IMG/VR virus record: IMGVR_UViG_3300027816_000349
Coordinates: 1-26,868 of that record
DNA: 26,868 nucleotides
Direction: 5' to 3' (one strand)
Source: a virus
Under the pieces are notes generated by a model that was not told the origin of the DNA, did not search any database, and saw nothing but the letters and a program-made list of their open reading frames with translations. The position numbers and the translations under genes are program-made. Each line of letters opens with the position of its first letter. Position 1 is the first letter of the stretch. Below, in pieces: positions 19,291 through 26,868 of this stretch.

Positions 19291-22269
19291 TTATTTTGGT
19301 ACACCATAAATCGGTAGCTTTGCCTCAGCCTCTTGCGCCCTAATAGATATCGCTGGGAAACGCTCAAGCAAATCCTCTTTTGCTAAGTTAACAAATTCTC
19401 TGTATACCTCTCTAATAGTCTCTTGTTTCTCATTTTTCCCAAGAGAATTAAAGCCAGGCATATTGGCTGTTTCAACAATAGCTTTTTGCACATTGTTATC
19501 GCCAATCTTTACTTTGCCAATTCGGCTTAACCAGTATTGGTATTCCTCTGGTGTAATCTTTACCTTAACATCGCCAACATCAATGATGCGCTTTGGCTTT
19601 TGAATTGGCAGACCCAAAGAAATAATTATCTTGTCGGATGTTCTTTGCTTGCTTTCTTGATACCTAATGCCAGACAGAGAGGATAGCCCTGGATTAGATG
19701 GGTCATCCCTGTACTCTGGATCACCAAACATATCATACCGATCAGGCAAATCCTTAGAAAGTCCTGGGGTCTTGGATCTGTATTTGTTTATGGCTTGACG
19801 AGCAGCCTTAGTTATCATGTCTTCGTTTGGATCGGCTGCCACATCCTTTGCCGCTGGATCTACAATCCTTGCAACCGCACCTCTAGCCGAGCTGAATATA
19901 CCAGCCGGAGAACCCTCTATTGCGTATGTTGCGCCACCAGATAAAATGGACTCTATGGCTGCCTTAAACGATGCCTTGGGATTCTCTATGGTTGACGAGA
20001 ACGCACCAGTTACAGAGCTTAGAGCTGTTAACCAAGGTTGCTGACCAACGTAATTGTAAAGGCCCCATACAGCACCAAGCACAACTTGTGCTACTAGGTC
20101 TTGGTCATCCTCGTACCTTGCGTACTCAACCGCATCAGCCACCATAGCCAATGAACCAGCTATAGGATCTAAGCCCCTGAATGGAACATATAGTTTCCCA
20201 TCCTGTCCAATCGATGGATCCATACGCATCTTACCAAGGAAAGCAACAAACTCCTGATCCCACTCGCCATCAGAAAACACAAACGAGTATGGCCTCCACC
20301 CACTCGCCAAATAAACCGCTCTTAGGTTTTGGTTGGCTGGGCCACCGCCAGTTATCCTACCATCCGCAACATAAGATCCAGCGCCTATCATAATTCCAGA
20401 ACCCATTGCCCACTTGGCCATAGCAAGCTCACGAGTTGCGCCACCAGCTGCCATATCTTTTCGCCATTGACTTGATAGCGGGGCAATCATGCTGTTTTGC
20501 ATTGATTCGCTAGTAACCCAGATTGGACTCTTAACAAATGGCAAATTAATTCTGCCAATCAGGCTTTCTTGGGCTAACTCTTGTATTGCTTTTGATGCGC
20601 CAGTTAGCTTTCTGCTAAATGACAACATATGGCTAAAATCTGTGGCTGCCTCATCAATTGCTTTTGGTGTGTTTACAAAGATGTCGCTCATGGCTTTTAG
20701 ACCAATCTCTTCTATCTCGTCACTAGATTTTCCATCTAACCTTGCTTGGCGCCTGGCTTGCTCTGATGCCCTATAGGCTTGCGTATAAAGCTCGGCTCTG
20801 TAACCAAGAAACTTAGTTACCTCATCCATTGCCATAATTGGTCTATTGCCTAGCAATGATACAAATGTTGCGTATGAATTTATGGCTTTATAGTAGGTTT
20901 CGTCTTCTATTCCTAAAGGCTCAGTAATAAACTTTTTAAAGTAACCAGTTGGTGGTCCGTAGTCTTTAGCATTAAACTTACCAGACTGCACCTCAAACTT
21001 AACACCGGCATCGCTAAGCACGTCTTGACCCTCACGCATTTCTCTGGTGGTTCCTGTTTTTAAAGCAACCCAACCAAGACGTAACGCATCTCTCCAGGTG
21101 TGAGTTACTGCGGCTAGTGCAGATGCAGCCTCGCCTATCTCAACCTCTGCCTGTAATCCAAATCCACGTTTAATCGATCCAGCAATTCCAGCCAACTGTC
21201 TAGTCGCTAATGTACTAGCCATAAATGTTACGCTTGAACTTAGGTTAATAAGGTGTGTGCCTGTTGCAGATAGCAATCCATTTTTGTATGTTAAATCCCA
21301 CAGATCACGCAAAAGTCCAACCTTAGATACTTTGTTTAAGAGACCCTCTTTTGAGGATGTCTCAAGCAAGTTATCCATTGCGCCCATCAAATCCTTTAGC
21401 CCCTCATCAACCTTTGGATCAGCAAGCAACCTCTTCATTTCATCAGAATCTGGAGCTGGTATAACAATGTTGCCGGATGCGGTTGTTTGTGCAGCCTTAG
21501 TTCTGATAGATATACCAGACTCTAGGATTGCACTTTGTAGATTTAAACGATAAAGCAGCTCGGCCTTTAACTCTTGGTTGTTAGGATCAAGAGCAGACTT
21601 CTGCATTGTTTCGTAAAACTGGGAGACGTTATTGTGCGCTGCAAACCTAAACCGCATATAGTCAATAGGCAAGTCACCATACAGAGATTTAAGGTCTTCC
21701 ATCTCCCGAATAAACGATGTGCCAAAGCCACGCTCTACGGCTAACTTTTGCAACTGCTCAAAGGTGGTTCTTTCTACCTCAATGCCTGATGCTCTATTGA
21801 TTGCATCTGCTACACGCTTGAGGTCATCTGGCCCCTCAATGCGGTTAAGGTTTTGTAATAGCTCTGGTGGCACACCCTCAGTCTTAGCAAGGGGCAAAGC
21901 CTCCTCAAACTTTTGGATTGATATGGGTTGCTCTATGCCCTTAGCTTTGGGTACTTTTAATGGTACATCTGTGGTATCTGGCTTAATTATTTCTGGTGGA
22001 ACAACCTCGTCTACCGCATTCTTCCCCTTGTTTGCCAAGCCCTTGGTCTCTTTGCTAAACATCTTAGCAATGTTTTCAAAGGGGGTGAACTTGCCAGCGA
22101 CTTGAATAGACTGTGATTCGTCAATATCGCTTGGCTCAAAATCAAGAGGCTGGACATCCTGTAAATTGATTCCAGCGCCCTCCTTTGGCATTTCAACTAC
22201 TGGCTTAGGTTGCACCTCACCTTGACCAGCCAACTCATCTAACCGCTCGTTTAATGGCTTTATAGACAT
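19291..22269 (-). CDS. Large putative internal virion (ejected) protein, 992 aa
   Basis: The gene's position after the gp14- and gp15-like genes and before the fibre matches T7 gp16. The sequence has no transglycosylase motif that I can see. It contains hydrophobic or amphipathic stretches (LINLSSSVTFMASTLATRQL, GSGIMIGAGSYVADG) that could insert in or cross the host envelope. The C-terminal region (about 790-992) is rich in charged helical sequence ending AKLPIYGVPK. It probably leaves the capsid with the DNA. The start overlaps the preceding stop (TAATG). Function is inferred from order and size only. Confidence 0.62.
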   Translation of the reverse strand: MSIKPLNERLDELAGQGEVQPKPVVEMPKEGAGINLQDVQPLDFEPSDIDESQSIQVAGKFTPFENIAKMFSKETKGLANKGKNAVDEVVPPEIIKPDTTDVPLKVPKAKGIEQPISIQKFEEALPLAKTEGVPPELLQNLNRIEGPDDLKRVADAINRASGIEVERTTFEQLQKLAVERGFGTSFIREMEDLKSLYGDLPIDYMRFRFAAHNNVSQFYETMQKSALDPNNQELKAELLYRLNLQSAILESGISIRTKAAQTTASGNIVIPAPDSDEMKRLLADPKVDEGLKDLMGAMDNLLETSSKEGLLNKVSKVGLLRDLWDLTYKNGLLSATGTHLINLSSSVTFMASTLATRQLAGIAGSIKRGFGLQAEVEIGEAASALAAVTHTWRDALRLGWVALKTGTTREMREGQDVLSDAGVKFEVQSGKFNAKDYGPPTGYFKKFITEPLGIEDETYYKAINSYATFVSLLGNRPIMAMDEVTKFLGYRAELYTQAYRASEQARRQARLDGKSSDEIEEIGLKAMSDIFVNTPKAIDEAATDFSHMLSFSRKLTGASKAIQELAQESLIGRINLPFVKSPIWVTSESMQNSMIAPLSSQWRKDMAAGGATRELAMAKWAMGSGIMIGAGSYVADGRITGGGPANQNLRAVYLASGWRPYSFVFSDGEWDQEFVAFLGKMRMDPSIGQDGKLYVPFRGLDPIAGSLAMVADAVEYARYEDDQDLVAQVVLGAVWGLYNYVGQQPWLTALSSVTGAFSSTIENPKASFKAAIESILSGGATYAIEGSPAGIFSSARGAVARIVDPAAKDVAADPNEDMITKAARQAINKYRSKTPGLSKDLPDRYDMFGDPEYRDDPSNPGLSSLSGIRYQESKQRTSDKIIISLGLPIQKPKRIIDVGDVKVKITPEEYQYWLSRIGKVKIGDNNVQKAIVETANMPGFNSLGKNEKQETIREVYREFVNLAKEDLLERFPAISIRAQEAEAKLPIYGVPK

Positions 22270-24602
22270 TATTTATTATCCTCTTGTTGCATTGCAGCGC
22301 CAGCTCCACCTACAGCAAATAATGGTTGACCTTTAGTTAAAACAGATTCTTTCATTTTAGGGGTAATGTCAATGTACTGGACAGACTCAAACTTATCTAT
22401 TCCTTTTTTAACTGGGCCACCTTCAAGCCGCCTAATATTTGGTGGATAATTGTCACTAGCTTTTTGGGTAATTATGTCTGTCATGCCAACTTTAGCATCC
22501 CACTTCTTAGCGTACTTGTCTAAAAACTTAGGTAGGATTTGGTCATAAAAACCTTTCATGCCTTCACCGCCAATAGTTAAATCTGCTGGCTTAGAATCAT
22601 AAAACTTAAATTGGTCTTTACTTACCTTGCCACGATTAAGTTCATCAGATTTTTGCATAATTGTTTTGGCAACATCTTTACCTACTAACTCCTCAAACTC
22701 CTCTGGAGTTACAATTTTTTGACCATATTCGCCAAATCCATTTTGATTTCTAAATAAGGCATCGCCATTGTTGCCTTCAATATAAATGTTATATGTACCA
22801 TTTTTGTCAGGCATTGCGCTAATCATTTTTACTTGCTTACTCAAGTCATAACGAGCCGCCTGAGTCTTGCCAGTAGTAAACGCTACTCGGTCATAGCCGC
22901 CTTCTGACGCTAACTGAATAGCACGTTTCATAGCAAGTTCATGCCATGTGGTTTTGAATGGTGCGTCTGGTACACCACTTTCTATTTTTTTCTCAAGTTC
23001 AGTAAGCCTATCTGCATCATCAGAAAATAACAAACCATCTCCGTCAAGTTCTTTTTTGCGTAAATCTTTAAGTTCAGCAGTTTCTTCTTTTGAAAGTTTT
23101 GTTTTATACCCTTGCTTGCGCCCAGCTTGATGCCAATCAGATTGCACCTCTTCAACAAATAGAACCTTCTTGCCGTCAGCATCTACTCGGTCATTGACTC
23201 GCATATGGGCAAGGACGTTTGGCTGGTCAAAGTGAGACCCAAAATAATCTTTGTTAGCATTTTGTGGCAATTCATTAAAAAGTTTTGATGATGCAATAAA
23301 CTTTTCTACCTCTTCTAGATTTTTAGAAGTTATATCACTCCTATCAACCATTGCGTAATATTCGCCATTTGGCAACTTTTCAATATATGCTCCTGATGGA
23401 TAGTGCAATACTGTTGTTCCCTCAGCAAAATCACTTTCATACATACCAATTGTTTTTGCAGCTTGTGATGGAGTTAATTCATTTGGAGCGCCACCCAAGG
23501 CATCTCTTGCATTTCCTTTAGCTGGCAAAGTCAGCAATATCTCTCTGTAGTTCTCACCACCTGGTAGGGTGTATTTAGAGAATTTAGTTGAATCATCAAC
23601 GGCTGGGGCAAAGTCAACATTTTCAAGTCGATCTGCCACATTCTTAGGCAACTGTACATAGCGCAACTCTTGTCCGTCTGGGGCTATGTATTTGTATGTG
23701 TCGTTAACTCTATCATATTGAGCTTGATATCCTAAATCTCCAATAGCATCATTGATATCTTTTTCAACTATTTTGCCAACGCTTCCACCAAGACTAAATT
23801 CTTTAACCTCAACTCGATTCTTATCTAGGTACTCTTGAACCTCAGCCTTGGTTACAGACTTCTTAGACTTTAAGAAGTCATCCAAACCTGTCCACTTAAT
23901 CTCTTCTGGTTTAACTCCGGGAGTCTTTTCAATCTGTTTTAGGAATTGCTCGCCAGTTCCCTTTGGTTGCTGAATAGAATCTACAGCCTCTTTAGCTGCT
24001 GAATAGAATCCAAGCTCGCTAACACCTTCGCCAACCATCTGCGTACTCATGCCAACTGGCATACCCTTGGTAGCCTGTACTGCTTTAGTTGCACCTTTAA
24101 CAACACCCTTACCAACAACCTTTGCAGCTGCTCCAGCAATTGGCGCAATATTTAAAAGCTCTAGCGCTGGATCAGGTTTAATCCTAGTTGTGCCAGAGAT
24201 AAAACCACCAGCTCCCTCAACAGGATAAAAGCCTAGAGCCATATCCTCTAATACTTTGCCAGACTCTCCAACAGTTAAATCTTTGAGAGATATCCTTCCC
24301 AATACTGGTATATCTAAACCAACCTTATCAAGTTGTACACCAGCCTTAGTTAGCAACTCACCAATGTATCCCAATGCCTCTTGGGCTTTATTCTGTGGAA
24401 TAGGTCTAGCTACACCAAGCTCTGGCTGAACATCTGTCCTAACTTGCTGTGGCTTAAATCCAGACACAGTAACTTGACCAGTAGGCTCGGTAGTAGGTGC
24501 TGAGGCCAGCATAGTATCTTGAGGTTGTTCTTCCTCAACATCTGGATACATATTGTTTAAATATGCATCAACGTAGGTTTGTTCAAATTTAGTGTATGCC
24601 AT
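22269..24602 (-). CDS. Internal virion-type protein with a polyvalent-protein domain (777 aa)
   Basis: Residues about 215-765 match the order of segments I know from large phage/plasmid polyvalent proteins: KTPGVKPEEIKWTGLDDFLK (about 227-246), NYREILLTLP (351-360), FDQPNVLAHMRVNDR then VLFVEEVQSDWHQAGRKQGY (480-499), VPDAPFKTTWHELAMKRAIQ, and ITPKMKESVLTKGQPLF. This region is thought to be an enzyme-like module of unknown chemistry. The first ~200 residues look like a virion-docking region with hydrophobic patches. Its place, between the gp15- and gp16-like genes, suggests ejection into the host. The start overlaps the preceding stop. Confidence 0.7.
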   Translation of the reverse strand: MAYTKFEQTYVDAYLNNMYPDVEEEQPQDTMLASAPTTEPTGQVTVSGFKPQQVRTDVQPELGVARPIPQNKAQEALGYIGELLTKAGVQLDKVGLDIPVLGRISLKDLTVGESGKVLEDMALGFYPVEGAGGFISGTTRIKPDPALELLNIAPIAGAAAKVVGKGVVKGATKAVQATKGMPVGMSTQMVGEGVSELGFYSAAKEAVDSIQQPKGTGEQFLKQIEKTPGVKPEEIKWTGLDDFLKSKKSVTKAEVQEYLDKNRVEVKEFSLGGSVGKIVEKDINDAIGDLGYQAQYDRVNDTYKYIAPDGQELRYVQLPKNVADRLENVDFAPAVDDSTKFSKYTLPGGENYREILLTLPAKGNARDALGGAPNELTPSQAAKTIGMYESDFAEGTTVLHYPSGAYIEKLPNGEYYAMVDRSDITSKNLEEVEKFIASSKLFNELPQNANKDYFGSHFDQPNVLAHMRVNDRVDADGKKVLFVEEVQSDWHQAGRKQGYKTKLSKEETAELKDLRKKELDGDGLLFSDDADRLTELEKKIESGVPDAPFKTTWHELAMKRAIQLASEGGYDRVAFTTGKTQAARYDLSKQVKMISAMPDKNGTYNIYIEGNNGDALFRNQNGFGEYGQKIVTPEEFEELVGKDVAKTIMQKSDELNRGKVSKDQFKFYDSKPADLTIGGEGMKGFYDQILPKFLDKYAKKWDAKVGMTDIITQKASDNYPPNIRRLEGGPVKKGIDKFESVQYIDITPKMKESVLTKGQPLFAVGGAGAAMQQEDNK

Positions 24603-26272
24603 TATTGTGCTTGCAATATAGTTTGTAAACCAATTAAATAATTGTACTGACTCTCATCAATAATTTTTCTTTGACGCAAGTCATCTAGGCTAGTACTTTC
24701 ATCAATCACAAAACCTTCTTTAACTTTTTGTTTACTGACTAATGTTTTAACAACATTAGAAATATCTGTTCTTGCTTTATTTTTTACAATGTTAGCTTTG
24801 TCTTCATTTTCGTATCTTTGTATAGCAACACTAGCAACAGATTTTGGATCAAATGAACCAGTATCTAATAGCTGTGCTTTCTTAGCCTCGTTATAGTATT
24901 CGGTTATCTTTGCCTCTTTAGCGAAAGCATGAGCATTGGCTTTGTTTTTACCAACGCTAACATCCGGCAATCCAGCGTTTCTGCGGATTATGGCAGCTGC
25001 CTGTCCTTCATCTTTTTCGGTTCTATCTATTAGCTGTTTGGATAGATCAGCAAGTTGCTTTCCACTTATTCCGGCTCTAGCAGATATTTTACGCAAATCA
25101 TTCAAATCAGTAATAACACCAGTTCTGACTTGTAGGCTTATATTTGAGAAAACAGCAGAGTCACCATCTGATGATGGATTTAAGAACTTTTCCATTTGTT
25201 CTATTGACAGTACTTTTGATTTTGCTATTTTTAAACCAATATCACGTTTTCTTATTGCGTTAGTGGCTGGGTTATGATACTCAATCAACAGATCGTTTAC
25301 CATTTCTTCGTTGCCCAACTTCTCAATATTCTTAGCAGCACTTAATGAACTAGCTCTCTCTGTGGCTCTCTTTAAAAACATAGCACCCAACTTGTCTTTG
25401 TCTAGGCCTTTGTACAATTCACTTAGGTTGCCAACATCTCCCTTTTGCAACTTTAATAAAGCCTGTGTTGCGTTTGGGCTAGAGTCAATAAGGTGGTCAA
25501 CAATATTAGAATAAATCTTATCTTGTAACTCATCTCGTTTTTGTTTTACAAACTCAGGCCTTGAACTTCTTTCTATTAATTTAATTGCACTATATTCTTC
25601 AGCCTTAATTCTTTCTGCAAGCATTGTTGGATCTTGCTCTGCTTTTAAGACGTCTGCAATCATTGTTGAATACGAATTAAGAGATTCGGTAACCAACCTT
25701 TCGTTTTGCATTCCAACCAATTTTAAATATTGATCTGTTGCTTTTTTGTATACAGCATTACCAGCGCTTGTTATTGATGCGCTAAACTTCAAGGCCTCAT
25801 CAGCATCTACAGATGCAAGTACCTTTCGATAGCTACCATTTTTAGTAGTAATGGCTTTTATTTCAGTTTGTATTTGATTTAAGTCAAATGCTCCAGAATC
25901 AATGGCAGCACTTACTGCATCTAAGTTTTGTCTAGCTTTTGCTTCAAAATCAATGCGAACTTGTTGTGCTTGAACTTTTCTAGCTGCATCGCCAAAGTAT
26001 GTGCCTGGTTTAGCAAACAGCTCTTGTGGTGTTTGCCCAGCCTCTTGTGCTTTTAATACTTGCTCCATTGTTGGTGCGTTCTCTACACCATATTGAGCGC
26101 CTTCTCGTTGCGCTCTTTCTGCAGCTTCTTTAAAAGCAAATCCAGCCAATCGATCCAAGGCAGAATTAATACCCTGAGTCATTGCCACTTGCTCTTTAAT
26201 ATTGGCAAAGTCTAGACGTGGTATATCTGCTGGCAGATAGCCAGTTGGTTGGTAGCGTGGAAGTTCAGCCAT
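24602..26272 (-). CDS. Internal virion protein, gp15-like (556 aa)
   Basis: The N-terminus (LPRYQPTGYLPADIPRLDFA, RLAGFAFKEAAERAQREGAQ, YGVENAPT) is characteristic of podovirus internal core proteins. Most of the rest is long charged alpha-helices, as expected for gp15-type proteins that form a tube during DNA entry. There is no membrane helix and no enzyme motif. It follows the gp14-like gene by 16 bases and overlaps the polyvalent-domain gene by one. Confidence 0.72.
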   Translation of the reverse strand: MAELPRYQPTGYLPADIPRLDFANIKEQVAMTQGINSALDRLAGFAFKEAAERAQREGAQYGVENAPTMEQVLKAQEAGQTPQELFAKPGTYFGDAARKVQAQQVRIDFEAKARQNLDAVSAAIDSGAFDLNQIQTEIKAITTKNGSYRKVLASVDADEALKFSASITSAGNAVYKKATDQYLKLVGMQNERLVTESLNSYSTMIADVLKAEQDPTMLAERIKAEEYSAIKLIERSSRPEFVKQKRDELQDKIYSNIVDHLIDSSPNATQALLKLQKGDVGNLSELYKGLDKDKLGAMFLKRATERASSLSAAKNIEKLGNEEMVNDLLIEYHNPATNAIRKRDIGLKIAKSKVLSIEQMEKFLNPSSDGDSAVFSNISLQVRTGVITDLNDLRKISARAGISGKQLADLSKQLIDRTEKDEGQAAAIIRRNAGLPDVSVGKNKANAHAFAKEAKITEYYNEAKKAQLLDTGSFDPKSVASVAIQRYENEDKANIVKNKARTDISNVVKTLVSKQKVKEGFVIDESTSLDDLRQRKIIDESQYNYLIGLQTILQAQ

Positions 26273-26288
26273 AATTAATATATTGTCC

Positions 26289-26837
26289 TTAAACTATTTT
26301 GCCACCCATGTATGCAGCAGAACCTAATTTTCCAGCAGCATCAAAGTAGCCAGCCTGTTCAGCAATTTTCCCAGCCCCTTCATATAGACTTGCTTGGATA
26401 AGACCGCTACGCTTTGCCATGTCTGCATTTTGTAAAGCAAACACAAACTCTTTGCCACCACGAGTATTGTTGACTTGCTGTATCAATCCAGCCGATCCCT
26501 CAAAGCCTTGTGTGCCACCAGCAAAACCACGAGCCACTACAGCTGCGTTAGTTTGGTTGGTACGTCTAAGGATCTCGTTAGCCTGTAACTCATATTGCAC
26601 AGCTTTGCGGTCAGACTCAACCTCTGCTTGCTTGGCTTGCATCTGATACATTTTGTTTTTATCTTGGCCAGCTTTAATAGATCCATAAGCACTAACAGCG
26701 GTCAAAGAAACAGCAATAACAGTAGCCGTTACTGGGTCTTGATATTTCTGTCCAATATGCTTGTTTACGGCTGGGCCATTAAATGGATCACCGATTGGGC
26801 CATCAAAGTTTTTAAGGTCTTGTCTAGAAAATCTCAT
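26289..26837 (-). CDS. Internal virion protein, gp14-like (182 aa)
   Basis: A hydrophobic segment (VTATVIAVSLTAVSAYGSIK, about residues 36-55) is followed by an Ala/Gln-rich helix (QMQAKQAEVESDRKAVQYEL) and a motif RGFAGGTQGFEGSAGLIQQV found in podovirus gp14-type proteins that are ejected first and form a pore in the outer membrane. AAGGA five bases before the ATG supports the start. The preceding few bases appear to end an upstream tail gene outside the window. Confidence 0.68.
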   Translation of the reverse strand: MRFSRQDLKNFDGPIGDPFNGPAVNKHIGQKYQDPVTATVIAVSLTAVSAYGSIKAGQDKNKMYQMQAKQAEVESDRKAVQYELQANEILRRTNQTNAAVVARGFAGGTQGFEGSAGLIQQVNNTRGGKEFVFALQNADMAKRSGLIQASLYEGAGKIAEQAGYFDAAGKLGSAAYMGGKIV

Positions 26838-26838
26838 A

Positions 26839-26868
26839 TTAAGTTCCTTGATGTGTTGCTACTTTGTA
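26839..26868 (-). CDS. Possible C-terminus of an upstream gene, partial
   Basis: The only open frame up to the window edge reads ...YKVATHQGT then stop, ending one base before the gp14-like ATG. This is consistent with the tail end of a tail-tube-type gene lying outside. Only nine codons are visible, so it is weak. Confidence 0.3.
   Translation of the reverse strand, partial: YKVATHQGT

Overview
The window is part of the genome of a tailed bacteriophage with short-tail (podovirus-like, T7-type) virion genes. The evidence is a large terminase, a run of internal-virion-type genes (gp14/gp15/gp16-like positions), a fibre whose N-terminus resembles T7 gp17, a holin plus lysozyme, and almost no non-coding DNA, with ATGA, TAATG or GTGA stop/start overlaps at most junctions. 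Base composition looks moderate in GC. I found no tRNA, CRISPR array, insertion sequence, large integrase, CI-type repressor, RNA polymerase or DNA polymerase here. Portal, capsid and tail-tube genes must lie outside, probably beyond both ends. The host cannot be read from the sequence; a Gram-negative, perhaps betaproteobacterial and aquatic, host is only a guess from gene flavour.

Layout. (1) 43-3640, minus strand: large terminase, a GNAT-fold gp13-like protein, two pairs of tandem paralogous small genes, a DUF6496-like peptide and a virion protein. (2) 3697-5009, plus strand: a two-gene island with a calcineurin-type phosphoesterase and a SprT-like zinc protease, ending at a palindrome-rich convergent junction. 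(3) 5086-9569, minus strand: the replication/early block, with a ribbon-helix-helix regulator, RusA, a GNAT acetyltransferase, three overlapping zinc-ribbon genes, a winged-helix replication protein, a tiny 14-codon ORF, an SSB-like protein with an SSB-type tail, the small terminase and several small proteins. (4) 9570-9718: a divergent control region. (5) 9719-12801, plus strand: a small serine recombinase, two membrane micro-proteins, an HTH protein, and a YqaJ exonuclease plus ERF annealase pair. (6) 12784-26837, minus strand: lysis genes, a nested tail-fibre cassette and internal virion proteins.

Working together: the visible replication and repair genes (wHTH initiator-like protein, SSB-like protein, RusA, YqaJ/ERF) follow a lambdoid, host-polymerase-dependent style, while the virion genes follow a T7 style. 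The most interesting points are an identical 14-bp palindrome placed in the leaders of both the serine recombinase gene and a zinc-finger gene 3.9 kb away in opposite orientation, a polyvalent-protein enzymatic-looking domain inside a putative ejected virion protein, a precise 13 x 10-residue repeat in the fibre, and a series of micro-genes.
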